This document shows, in pieces, positions 47,447 through 55,425 of a stretch of 58,307 nt of DNA (the stretch's first letter is position 1; each line of letters starts with the position of its first letter). The DNA is from an uncultured Gammaproteobacteria bacterium (GTDB lineage: Bacteria > Pseudomonadota > Gammaproteobacteria > Steroidobacterales > XN24): NCBI GenBank assembly GCA_937924335.1, contig CALDWW010000018.1:1-58307 (forward strand), written 5' to 3'. A program made the position numbers and the translations under genes. The notes beneath the pieces were generated by a model. That model was not told the origin of the DNA. It worked only from the letters and a program-made list of their open reading frames with translations, and did no database searches.

Positions 47447-48390
47447 TCCTGTAATGGATTCCAATCGTGTCCTTCACGAATCCGATGGCTGGGTGCATCG
47501 TAGACCCGGCTCCGGTGCTGAAGCCGAAAAGAGCCGCCGTTCCGCGTAACCGTCCACAGGGAATAGCGCGCAGCACGCTCGGGTGACACTTCCCCGGCGG
47601 ACGCTGACGACAATCCGACGACTGGTATCCGCTTGCCGCCGGGCCCCTCTAACGACATTCCGGTCAGCCTGTGCGTATGACCGTGTAGCACGAGTTCCGC
47701 GCCGGATTGGCGGAGCACTTCGCTGGTGGCACGACTGTCTACGAGTCGTTTACGCCATTTGTATCCGCCGGGAAGCGGGGGATGATGGATCAACACGACC
47801 CTGAACAGACTGCGCTCGCGGGCCGACTCGAGCATCTCACGCAGACGCTGGCGCTGCTGACGTCCCAGGCTGCCTGTCGCCAGGAACGGGGCGGTTGGAA
47901 CCGCCGACGAGAGTCCGATAAACATCACCGGCCCTCGGATCCGGCTCGTCGGGAAGTCGCCTGGATGGTTCAGCGAAGTGTCGTCAGACGCCATGAATTC
48001 ATGCCATCGATGCAGTGTCCGCTGCCAGTCGTCGGCAACCAGGCAGTCGTGATTTCCGGGGATCAGGCTTACTCGACTGGGTGTCGACAGCTCGCGCAGC
48101 CACTTCTGGGCATCCTGAAATTCGCTGTCGAGACCCAGCTGCGTGAGGTCTCCGGTTATCGCGAGATGTTGGGCCTTACTGGCGCGCAAGTCCTCGACAA
48201 GCATATCGAGGACTCCGCGATCGTGAATCTGGCGGCGGTGGCGACGCCAGGAGAGGTAGCTCAGAATCCGCTTGTTGAGCAGGCTGCGGAGCGATGGGTG
48301 GTCGGGCGATGTCAGATGGGGATCGGTGACGTGGGCAAACGTCAACGTATCACCAGGCGCCGTAGCAGTATTTTGAGTCGGGTCGGGCAT
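47440..48390 (-). CDS. Calcineurin-like metallophosphoesterase
   Basis: A 316-residue two-metal phosphoesterase. Motifs in order: AHVTDPHLTSP (D-x-H), ITGDLTQLG (GD), LIPGNHDCLV (GNHD), VLIHHPPLPG (His), and VLHGHTHRLTGMS (GHxH). No signal peptide, so cytosolic. It converges with the nucleotidyltransferase gene (seven-base overlap) and is divergent from the Tam41-like gene by 85 bases. Substrate unknown; hydrolysis of a CDP- or UDP-linked lipid intermediate or a phospholipid head group would fit the neighbours. Confidence 0.85.
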   Translation of the reverse strand: MPDPTQNTATAPGDTLTFAHVTDPHLTSPDHPSLRSLLNKRILSYLSWRRHRRQIHDRGVLDMLVEDLRASKAQHLAITGDLTQLGLDSEFQDAQKWLRELSTPSRVSLIPGNHDCLVADDWQRTLHRWHEFMASDDTSLNHPGDFPTSRIRGPVMFIGLSSAVPTAPFLATGSLGRQQRQRLREMLESARERSLFRVVLIHHPPLPGGYKWRKRLVDSRATSEVLRQSGAELVLHGHTHRLTGMSLEGPGGKRIPVVGLSSASAGEVSPERAARYSLWTVTRNGGSFRLQHRSRVYDAPSHRIREGHDWNPLQDQ

Positions 48391-48475
48391 CAGTTCCGTG
48401 TCGATGGGGTAGCGCCGCGGCGGAAGTATATAATGCCTGCTGTCATTTCGACGCTCCGATCCCCGGCCTCTATTG

Positions 48476-49414
48476 ATGAGTCAGCTCGCAGAAGTCATCC
48501 GCCGGCCCCTGCTTGTTCAGGCGCCGGAGCCGATCATGGCTCTGGTGGAAGACATGAAGGAGCGTTTCGGCGACGCGTTGTCCGGCGTGTTGTTCTACGG
48601 CTCCTGTCTACGTCAGGGCGACGCTCTCGACGGCGTTATAGACCTGTACGTACTCGTGAGCAAATATGCTGACGCATATCCCGCATGGCGATCCCGGATG
48701 CTCGCCCGCGTCCTGCCCCCCACTGTGGGATATCTCGAAATGAGCTATCAGGACACGGTTCTGCGCACCAAGTATGCCGTCCTGAGTCTGGAAGACTTCA
48801 GGCGAGGCACCTCGCGCAGGTGGTTCCACTCATACCTCTGGGGTCGATTCGCCCAACCGTGCGTCCTTGCCTACTCCCGCGATGAGAACACTACTGCGAT
48901 GGTCGAGGCCTGCCTTCAGCAGGCCGCTGAAACACTGCTTGATCGCACGATGTTGGCCGGCCCGTCGCGGGTCGACGCGAGCGCGCTATGGAGACGCGCC
49001 CTGGAGCTGAGCTATAGCGCAGAGATGAGGCCAGAGAGTTCCGGAAGGGCCGCAGCGATTGTGGCAGCTGATGAGAATTACTACAGAGCCGTGACCCGTG
49101 AGCTTGCGCCGCTGCTTCGTGCACTCCGGCCGATAGAGGCAGACGACGACAGCTATCGAATATTGTCCACGCGATGGCGGGTCATGCGCACCCGGGTGGC
49201 CTGGTCTTGCCGACGAGTCTGGGGCAAGGCCCTCAGCGTTGCTCGCTGGGTCAAGGCATTGACCACCTTCGAGGGCGGGCTGGACTATGCGGCCTGGAAA
49301 CTGGAACGGCATAGTGGGGTCAAAGTGCATATTTCCGACCGCATGCGGCGGCGTCCGTGGCTGTATGTCTGGGGGGAATTGATCCGGCTGTACCGCAGCG
49401 GCGCGCTCCGCTGA
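48476..49414 (+). CDS. Tam41-like phosphatidate/lipid-phosphate cytidylyltransferase
   Basis: A 312-residue protein with a polymerase-beta-type nucleotidyltransferase pattern, GVLFYGSCLRQGD then DGVIDLYVLV (about 38-62). The following KYAVLSLEDFRRGTSRRWFHSYLWGRFAQPCVL and LELSYSAEMRPESSGRAAAIV segments resemble Tam41/Mmp37, the mitochondrial CDP-diacylglycerol synthase, which has YGSG-F, LKYGV-x2-xDL, LYx3GRLQKP and LSYMGDxR at the same spacing. If correct it uses CTP and a lipid phosphate. I chose ATG 48476. It is followed after 166 bases by a glycosyltransferase. Assignment is by pattern memory only. Confidence 0.65.
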   Translation: MSQLAEVIRRPLLVQAPEPIMALVEDMKERFGDALSGVLFYGSCLRQGDALDGVIDLYVLVSKYADAYPAWRSRMLARVLPPTVGYLEMSYQDTVLRTKYAVLSLEDFRRGTSRRWFHSYLWGRFAQPCVLAYSRDENTTAMVEACLQQAAETLLDRTMLAGPSRVDASALWRRALELSYSAEMRPESSGRAAAIVAADENYYRAVTRELAPLLRALRPIEADDDSYRILSTRWRVMRTRVAWSCRRVWGKALSVARWVKALTTFEGGLDYAAWKLERHSGVKVHISDRMRRRPWLYVWGELIRLYRSGALR

Positions 49415-49580
49415 AGGCGGACACCCGATTCTGTACCGGCGCCGGCTCGCACCATAGACCGGGTTGGAGCGATAATACGTCCTCCGGTGGAGGCCGCAGA
49501 GGCGCACACGACAGTCTGTAGGCGTCCTTGTGCCGGTTACCGACCGGGCCGATCATAGGATCTCGAGGAGGAACCTGGCC

Positions 49581-50516
49581 GTGGATCATTGCGTATTTAT
49601 CCACACGAATCACAAACAGATTGTCGGCGCGCTGGTGGCTCAGTATGCACTGAAGCGCAATTCGCCGAATGCGGACAAGTTCGATGTCCAGATCATAGAC
49701 ACGGCGGACTATGCGTGGCTGCCCGAGCATGAGGGCAAGATGTATCTGCGCGACGGGGTAGAGCGGGTGTGGCTCAATGATGATCTGCAGTCATTCACGC
49801 CGCTGCGCTTCATGCCGCCGAAACTGATGGACTATCAGGGCAGGGCGATCGTCATTGATCCTGACATCTTCGCTGTGGGGGATGTATGGGAACTGCTGAG
49901 CCGGGACATGCAGGGTAAGGCCATCATGTGCCGGATGCGGTCCGGCCCCAAGGGCTACATCGACAAGTGCATGGCCAGCAGTGTCATGCTGCTCGACTGC
50001 GAGAAACTCACGCATTGGGATGCGGAGCAGGGTTTCCGGGAGATGTTCGCGTTTCAGCGGGACTACCAGCCGTGGATCTGCCTGAAGCTGGAAGACAGGG
50101 CGACGATCGGTTTCTTCGAAGAACAATGGAACGACTTCGATCGACTCAACAACCGCACCAAGTTGCTCCACAATACGCGGCGCAAGACGCAGCCCTGGAA
50201 GACAGGTCTGCCGACGGACTGGCGCCCGGCTGAGCGTTTCCGGTTGTTTCCACCGTTCGCCTGGGCCATGCGGGCGCGACGCAAACTATTTGGTGAATAC
50301 GCGTTCCTCGGCAACTATAAATCCCATCCCGATCAGAACCAGGAGAGATTTTTCTTCGGCTTGCTGAAGGAATGCCTGGAGAAGGGCGTGATCACCGAAG
50401 AGATGTTGCGCGAGGAGATGTCGAGCAACCATGTGCGCCACGATGCGCTCGCGGTTCTTGACCGGACTCCTCAGTTGGCGCCGGCGCCCAAGCCGCCCAT
50501 GGAATTGCCCGCCTGA
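49581..50516 (+). CDS. GT8-like glycosyltransferase (copy 2)
   Basis: A 311-residue paralogue of the protein at 35789-36691. The GTG start at 49581 has AGGAGGAA at good spacing and gives VDHCVFIHTNHKQIVGALVAQYALKRNS, matching copy 1. The same motifs recur: DDLQSFTPLRFMPPKLM, IVIDPDIFAVGDVWEL (DxD-type), SSVMLLDCEKLTHWD, EQWNDFDRL and LLHNTRRKTQPWKTGLP. The C-terminus ends in a Pro-rich tail (APAPKPPMELP) not present in copy 1. Converges with the ELM1-like gene. Likely adds a sugar to a lipid or lipid-linked acceptor. Confidence 0.8.
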   Translation: MDHCVFIHTNHKQIVGALVAQYALKRNSPNADKFDVQIIDTADYAWLPEHEGKMYLRDGVERVWLNDDLQSFTPLRFMPPKLMDYQGRAIVIDPDIFAVGDVWELLSRDMQGKAIMCRMRSGPKGYIDKCMASSVMLLDCEKLTHWDAEQGFREMFAFQRDYQPWICLKLEDRATIGFFEEQWNDFDRLNNRTKLLHNTRRKTQPWKTGLPTDWRPAERFRLFPPFAWAMRARRKLFGEYAFLGNYKSHPDQNQERFFFGLLKECLEKGVITEEMLREEMSSNHVRHDALAVLDRTPQLAPAPKPPMELPA

Positions 50517-50543
50517 CCCTGCGGGAACGCGGCGGAATCCGCT

Positions 50544-51677
50544 TCAGTCTCCACTCGATGGCGGAGTCAGGAATTGCAGTACTCGCCGGGTTACTGCCTG
50601 ACTGTCAGGCAGCGGTGGCAGGTCGTCGTCAGGGAAAGTCTCGCCGAGAAAAACGGCCCTTCCTGATTCGATCAGTCTGACGTGCATCCTGCTGACATCC
50701 CGACGCAGCCGCAGAGGCGCGACATGCTGTGCCACCCGATGAGTGGCAGAACGGTATCGAAGCGCCGACCGAATGCGCCGGAGACGGTCCTGGATGCGAT
50801 CCGAACCGCCGGACCTGCCGGAGTCAGGGGATCTGTCGCTCATGTCGAATATGTAGACCGGCCGTCGGGTGGCACAGGCTTCAGCCAGCATCGACATGCT
50901 CTCGCCCGTCACAATGAAGCGATCAGCGAGCGCCAGCAGAGCCAGAAATGGATTCTCGTGGGTGTCTGGCTGCCATCGGAAGAAAAAGTGCCGCCCAGTG
51001 AGCGATTGGCGTAATGCATGAGCCGCTGCCGGTGGCGTACGTGCGCTGGTCGTGACCATCAGTGATCCATTCAGAGATTCTGCCAACCGGGTTGCTTCCC
51101 GAGCGAGGCGGCCCGCTTTCCCGGGATCCAGATGGAAGGGACCGGAGTCCCCGCCCACGAGGACTGCGATCCTCGGTTGAGGCAGACCGGCCATGCGGGA
51201 TCGCCAATCTTCGGCGGCATCGGCAAGGCGCGCCTCGCTGATCCGGTGCAAGGGGAGATCCAGGGCAATGACGTTCGGATGTCCGTCCAGGGCGTATTGC
51301 GGTGTCGCCACGATCAGGTCAAATCGATCGGGTCTTGCCCACGGTCGCCCCACGTGAACCAGCCGTACCGGCCCGTCCGCCTGGCGTCTTATCCAGCGCG
51401 CGATCGGTTCGTTACGGCGTCCTGCAGTGATGACAACCCGCGGCCACGGTGGGGCGAGCTGCTGCCGATATCTTCTTGGGATACCGGCAAGGGTAGGGCC
51501 GAGCAGGACGTTGGTGATCAGTTCGGTGGCGCGGTAGCGCAGATGTTTGGCCGCGAAGGGTACGCCCAGGGATTCCGCCAGAGCGGTTACCTGGTTGTTA
51601 TCACCGGCCTTATGTCCGAGCAGTATCCAGACGGGAGAAGAGTTCTCTGTGTCGTCAGCTTGGCTTCGAGGGTTCAC
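50544..51677 (-). CDS. ELM1-like (DUF1022) protein, copy 1
   Basis: A 377-residue protein of the ELM1/DUF1022 family, named for a plant mitochondrial fission protein and thought to have a glycosyltransferase-like GT-B fold. It shows VWILLGHKAGDNNQVTALAESL near the start, PPWPRVVITAGRRNEPIARWI, LVHVGRPWARPDRFDLIVATPQY, IAVLVGGDSGPF and RFIVTGESMSMLAEACATRRPVYIF, the last resembling nucleotide-sugar-binding loops. Start GTG 51677. Alphaproteobacterial members often lie near lipid A genes. Two more copies follow in this window (55426-56520 and 57931 onward). Biochemical role unknown. Confidence 0.85.
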   Translation of the reverse strand: MNPRSQADDTENSSPVWILLGHKAGDNNQVTALAESLGVPFAAKHLRYRATELITNVLLGPTLAGIPRRYRQQLAPPWPRVVITAGRRNEPIARWIRRQADGPVRLVHVGRPWARPDRFDLIVATPQYALDGHPNVIALDLPLHRISEARLADAAEDWRSRMAGLPQPRIAVLVGGDSGPFHLDPGKAGRLAREATRLAESLNGSLMVTTSARTPPAAAHALRQSLTGRHFFFRWQPDTHENPFLALLALADRFIVTGESMSMLAEACATRRPVYIFDMSDRSPDSGRSGGSDRIQDRLRRIRSALRYRSATHRVAQHVAPLRLRRDVSRMHVRLIESGRAVFLGETFPDDDLPPLPDSQAVTRRVLQFLTPPSSGD

Positions 51678-51785
51678 CTGTCGGACTCCGGCCGCCGAGT
51701 CGCTGAAAAGCGATGCAATCCTACCGCAACAACCTGCCAGATGGGACGTTCACGCTATAATTCCGGTGCGTGATCACCTCGCATC

Positions 51786-53648
51786 GTGACCGATACGTCT
51801 GAATTGCAGGGTCGGTATGCCCGTTCAGGGTGCCGGACTGCATTACTGACGTCGGCGGAGCAGGGGTCCGAGTTCAGTTCGTTACGGGCACTCGCTGGCG
51901 AGAATCGACCTATGGTGTTATTCACTTTCACCCGCGCCTATCCCTGGCAGAGCCTGCTGATGATAGTCGCTCTATTGCTCGCCGGTCTCGCGGAAGGCTC
52001 GAGTATGTCGATACTCCTGCCGCTGCTCAGCATCGCAGTCGAGTCCGTACCGGGTGCGGAGCAGGCTCAGCAGTCCGAATTCGCGCAAATGATCACCGGG
52101 TCACTGCAGCGGCTTGGGATCACCCCGAATGTCGGCAGCCTGCTCGTGGTCGGTGTGGTAGGTATTGTCATCAAGAGCGCTCTGTTGCTGGTCGCCGATC
52201 GCCAGGTGGGATACACCAAGGCCAGAGTCACCACCGATTTACGGCTGAGACTGCTCAGGGCCGTGATGTCGAGCCGCTGGGATTACTTTGTTCATCAGCC
52301 GATCGGCCGCCTGACGAACAGCATGGCTACCGAGGCGTGGCGTGCCTCGATCGCCTACGAGTTCGGCGTGGGTATCATCGCCTATGGCCTCCAGGCCATC
52401 ATCTACGGTGTCGTTGCATTCATGGTCTCCTGGCAGGCGACCCTGGCGTCTCTGGGCGCAGGGCTCGTCATACTTTTCTTGTCTCACTTCCTGGTGAAGA
52501 TGACGCGTAAAGCCGGCAAGCGCCAGACGAATCTCCTGAAGTCCCTGCTGGCTCGCATGACCGACACCCTGAATTCGGTCAAGACGATGAAAGCGATGGG
52601 GCGTGAGAACCTCGCGGATGGTGTCCTGCAGACCGAGACCAGCCGACTCAATCAGGCGCTAGAGAAAGAAGTCTTCAGCAAGGCTGTGCTTAGTGCTGCC
52701 CAGGAGCCCATGTTCGCCATTGTCATCGCCGTCGGAATGTTTGTCTTGCTGCAACGCTGGCAAATGCCGATAGCGGAGGTACTGGTGCTGGTCCTTGTGT
52801 TAACCAGGGTTCTGCTGCACCTGGGCAAGATTCAGAAGCACTACCAGAAGATGGTTGCAGCGGAAAGCGCGTATTGGTCCATGCTCGAAGCCGTCCAGGA
52901 GGCGGATGCCAAACGCGAGGAGTACAGTGGCGTTGCGCCGCCGCCTCTGGACACGAGTATTGAGCTTTCGGGTGTCGGTTTCAGTTACGACGGGGTACCA
53001 CTTCTCCGTGACGTCGACATGACGATCCCGGCCGGGGCCCTGACCACGATCATCGGACAGTCCGGATCTGGCAAGACCACGATTCTGGACCTGATTGCCG
53101 GTCTGCATCGCCCAGAGTCAGGGGCACTCAACGTGGACGGTGTATCTCTTGCGACAGTGGACCTGCGCAAGTGGCGCCGGCAGATCGGCTACGCTCCCCA
53201 AGAGGCGATCCTCCTGCACGACAGTATCCTCAACAACATCACGCTCGGGGATCCCGCCTTGTCCGAGGAAGATGCCAGGGTGGCCCTCGAGAAAGCCGAC
53301 GCCTGGGCCTTCGTCGATGAGATGGAGGACGGATTGGAGACAAGTGTCGGCGAGCGCGGAGCGAGGATTTCATCGGGTCAGCGCCAGAGGATCATGTTGG
53401 CGCGGGCTCTGGTTCATCGCCCCAGGCTGCTGATCCTGGACGAGGCGACCAGCGCACTGGACCGGGCAAGCGAAGAAGCGATCTGCAATACGCTCAAGTC
53501 GCTTTGTGGTGAGTTGACGATTGTCGCGGTGTCCCACCAGCCGGCACTGGCTGACTTTGCCGATGTGGTTTACCGAATGTCACAGGGGACTGTCGAAGGG
53601 GGGCCGGATGCGACTGCTCCCGGGACGACTCGAACGGCAGTTAGTTGA
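51786..53648 (+). CDS. MsbA-type ABC exporter
   Basis: A 620-residue half transporter with fused membrane and ATPase domains. Residues about 45-350 contain six membrane helices; the ATPase domain (about 395-610) has Walker A IIGQSGSGKTTI (near 423), Q-loop GYAPQEAIL, signature ARISSGQRQRIMLARAL, Walker B LLILDEATSALD (near 547) and H-loop VAVSHQP. The signature is SSGQ rather than SGGQ, a mild variant. The start could be GTG 51786 or ATG 51912, the latter removing a 42-residue unconserved leader. It sits between ELM1 and palmitoyltransferase genes, so export of the sphingolipid is the natural guess; other lipids are possible. Confidence 0.9.
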   Translation: MTDTSELQGRYARSGCRTALLTSAEQGSEFSSLRALAGENRPMVLFTFTRAYPWQSLLMIVALLLAGLAEGSSMSILLPLLSIAVESVPGAEQAQQSEFAQMITGSLQRLGITPNVGSLLVVGVVGIVIKSALLLVADRQVGYTKARVTTDLRLRLLRAVMSSRWDYFVHQPIGRLTNSMATEAWRASIAYEFGVGIIAYGLQAIIYGVVAFMVSWQATLASLGAGLVILFLSHFLVKMTRKAGKRQTNLLKSLLARMTDTLNSVKTMKAMGRENLADGVLQTETSRLNQALEKEVFSKAVLSAAQEPMFAIVIAVGMFVLLQRWQMPIAEVLVLVLVLTRVLLHLGKIQKHYQKMVAAESAYWSMLEAVQEADAKREEYSGVAPPPLDTSIELSGVGFSYDGVPLLRDVDMTIPAGALTTIIGQSGSGKTTILDLIAGLHRPESGALNVDGVSLATVDLRKWRRQIGYAPQEAILLHDSILNNITLGDPALSEEDARVALEKADAWAFVDEMEDGLETSVGERGARISSGQRQRIMLARALVHRPRLLILDEATSALDRASEEAICNTLKSLCGELTIVAVSHQPALADFADVVYRMSQGTVEGGPDATAPGTTRTAVS

Positions 53649-53662
53649 GCCTGCCTGGTGAG

Positions 53663-54865
53663 TCAGACGGCGGAGCCGGCCACGCGGTTCTCTGAACGCA
53701 GGTCCGCGAAACTGCTGACGATCTTGTTAACCTGCTCCGTCGTATGCGCCGCACTCATGCTACAGCGCAAGAGGCAACTGGTGCTCGGCGTGGCGGGCGG
53801 GATCACCAGGTTCACATATATGCCGTTGTCGAGCAGTTGATGCCACCATTCAATTGCCAACTCGGCCTGGTCCACGAACACCGCGACCACGGGGCTCGGC
53901 TGGGGTCCGACCTGGAACCCGGATTCCTGCAGGCCGCTGTATAGCTGATTCGCATTGCGCCACAGCCGCTCCCGCAATTCAGGTCGTGTCGCGATTAGTT
54001 TCAGGGCTTCCCGGGTCGAAGCGACCACCGATGGAGCAGGTGACGCTGTAAAGATATACGAACGTGCAGCCATCCGGATCAAGTCGAGTTCAGGGAGGTT
54101 GCTGACGCAGAAGCCGCCGACAGACCCGAGACTCTTGCTGAACGTGCCTACTACGAACTCGACCCTGTCTTCGAGGTCAAGCGCCTCCGCCAAGCCACGG
54201 CCGTGCGCGCCGAAGACTCCCATCGAATGGGCCTCGTCAAGCAGCAGACAAGCACCATAGCGGTCCTTGATGTCGACAATTGCCTCGAGCGGTGGCTGAT
54301 CGCCAAGCATGCTGTAGAGCCCCTCGGCGACGACGAGAGTGTTGGCGCTGCGTTCTCCGAGCCGGCGAAGGCGCTTCTCCAGATCAGCAGGGTCGTTATG
54401 TCGGAACCGGATGATCTCAGCGCCGCCCAGTCGGCAACCATCGTAAATGCTGGCGTGCGAGTCCGCGTCGATCAGCAGGACGTCGTCCCGCCCCGCGAGT
54501 GTCGACACCATGCCCATGGTGGCCAGGAACCCGGTCGTAAACACCAGAGCATGCTGTCTGTCGAAGAATGCCGCGAGTTCCTGCTCGAGCGCGTGATGGG
54601 TGCTGTAAGTACCGTTGGCCATCCGTGAACCGGTGGTCCCGGTACCTTCTGCATCGAGAGCCGCCTTAGCTGCTTCGATACAAGAGGGCTCGAAGGTCAG
54701 GCCCAGGTAATTGTTCGATCCGGCGAGGATCGTCTCACGTCCGTGGACGATGCCAATTGTGGGAGAAATGATCCGCTCAGTGACGACCCCGAACGGCAGG
54801 CTGCCGTATTCCAGCAGGTCGGTTCGCATCTTGTTCAGCGGGGCAAATTTCTCCAGCAAACTCAT
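53663..54865 (-). CDS. spt: Alpha-oxoamine synthase, probable serine palmitoyltransferase
   Basis: A 400-residue PLP enzyme that condenses an acyl thioester with an amino acid. The PLP Lys is in VGTFSKSLGSVGG (Lys244), the ring-stacking His is in DADSHASI (His137), and Asp210/His213 are in LLLDEAHSMG. GTGTTGSRMANGTYSTHHALE is the family substrate-binding stretch. No membrane helix, as in bacterial soluble palmitoyltransferases. Its start overlaps the stop of a dedicated acyl carrier protein gene by four bases, which argues for acyl-ACP as donor and against BioF, KBL or HemA. Cysteate acyltransferase (sulfonolipid synthesis) is a close alternative that motifs alone cannot exclude. Confidence 0.85.
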   Translation of the reverse strand: MSLLEKFAPLNKMRTDLLEYGSLPFGVVTERIISPTIGIVHGRETILAGSNNYLGLTFEPSCIEAAKAALDAEGTGTTGSRMANGTYSTHHALEQELAAFFDRQHALVFTTGFLATMGMVSTLAGRDDVLLIDADSHASIYDGCRLGGAEIIRFRHNDPADLEKRLRRLGERSANTLVVAEGLYSMLGDQPPLEAIVDIKDRYGACLLLDEAHSMGVFGAHGRGLAEALDLEDRVEFVVGTFSKSLGSVGGFCVSNLPELDLIRMAARSYIFTASPAPSVVASTREALKLIATRPELRERLWRNANQLYSGLQESGFQVGPQPSPVVAVFVDQAELAIEWWHQLLDNGIYVNLVIPPATPSTSCLLRCSMSAAHTTEQVNKIVSSFADLRSENRVAGSAV

Positions 54866-55116
54866 GGCTGGGCGCCGCCTGCTACAGACTCCAGCATCTG
54901 CGCGAACTCGTGGACGGTGCGGACATCGGGAAGTTGATTCAGCGGCAAGCTGATATCGAGCTGATCCTCTATTTCAACCACCAGTTCGAGCATCTGCAGA
55001 GAACTCAGGCCCAGATCCGCCACAAGCGCGTCGTTCTCGCCTGCCGTCTGCCCCGGCTCCAGATACTCACCGAGAACTTCGCGGACGATGGTCAAACATT
55101 CGGCATACGTAGCCAT
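54862..55116 (-). CDS. Dedicated acyl carrier protein
   Basis: An 84-residue acidic four-helix carrier. The 4-phosphopantetheine site is the second Ser of DLGLSSLQMLELVVEIED (Ser39). It differs from fatty-acid-synthase ACP, which reads DSLD at this point, and is similar to carriers dedicated to sphingolipid or secondary lipid pathways. Its stop overlaps the palmitoyltransferase start by four bases, so the two are translationally coupled. The partner ligase is probably the FAAL at 44032-45795. An inverted repeat lies just upstream of its start. Confidence 0.92.
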   Translation of the reverse strand: MATYAECLTIVREVLGEYLEPGQTAGENDALVADLGLSSLQMLELVVEIEDQLDISLPLNQLPDVRTVHEFAQMLESVAGGAQP

Positions 55117-55137
55117 GGAAGATTCTTCCTCTTTTTA

Positions 55138-55158
55138 GTTGCGTCAAATGCACGCAAC
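55138..55158. promoter_or_regulatory. Inverted repeat upstream of the acp-spt operon
   Basis: GTTGCGT (55138-55144) and ACGCAAC (55152-55158) are perfect seven-base arms around CAAATGC, 22 bases before the ACP start. The surroundings (55125-55205) are AT-richer, with TATATA at 55175-55180, as expected of a promoter. The element could be an operator or a leader hairpin covering the ribosome site region. Confidence 0.45.
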
Positions 55159-55425
55159 CATTTGTTTTTGAAGCTATATACGTCCGCCGATAATCGGCTT
55201 TTTGCAACCATGTTCTTGGGCCGATTCTGATGGCCTGGCGCAGCGACGAGTTACGACATCTTGTGCAAACGGGCCGCTGAAAGCACCAGGTTGATATGTT
55301 ACCTCGGATGGCCGCCCGAGGTGAATTCCGGAGCGTTCATCGTGGCGCGCCGGGCATCATTCGCGCACTCTCGATGCCACAGGGCGTTTGCTTCCTCCTT
55401 GGCAGCGTTGCCTTTGCCCGTGGCG
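55159..55425. other. Intergenic region between acp and the second ELM1-like gene
   Basis: 267 bases. The left part is AT-rich and probably holds the acp-spt promoter. A short GCCGA-TAA-TCGGC hairpin followed by five T (55186-55203) could terminate rightward transcription, but no rightward gene feeds it. No gene or RNA recognised in the rest. Confidence 0.45.

Noticed and set aside
48429..48434. TATAAT as the promoter of the Tam41-like gene
   Set aside because: The -10 match is perfect but no -35 lies at a usable distance; too weak to list as a feature.
53663..54865. BioF (8-amino-7-oxononanoate synthase)
   Set aside because: No biotin genes nearby and a dedicated ACP overlaps it; cysteate acyltransferase remains a live alternative and is stated in the entry.
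44032..55116. FAAL plus ACP as part of an NRPS or polyketide cluster
   Set aside because: No condensation, ketosynthase or thioesterase modules are present, and the ACP is coupled to an alpha-oxoamine synthase instead.
55186..55203. GCCGA-TAA-TCGGC hairpin with T run as an intrinsic terminator
   Set aside because: The stem has only five pairs and points right, where no rightward gene precedes it.
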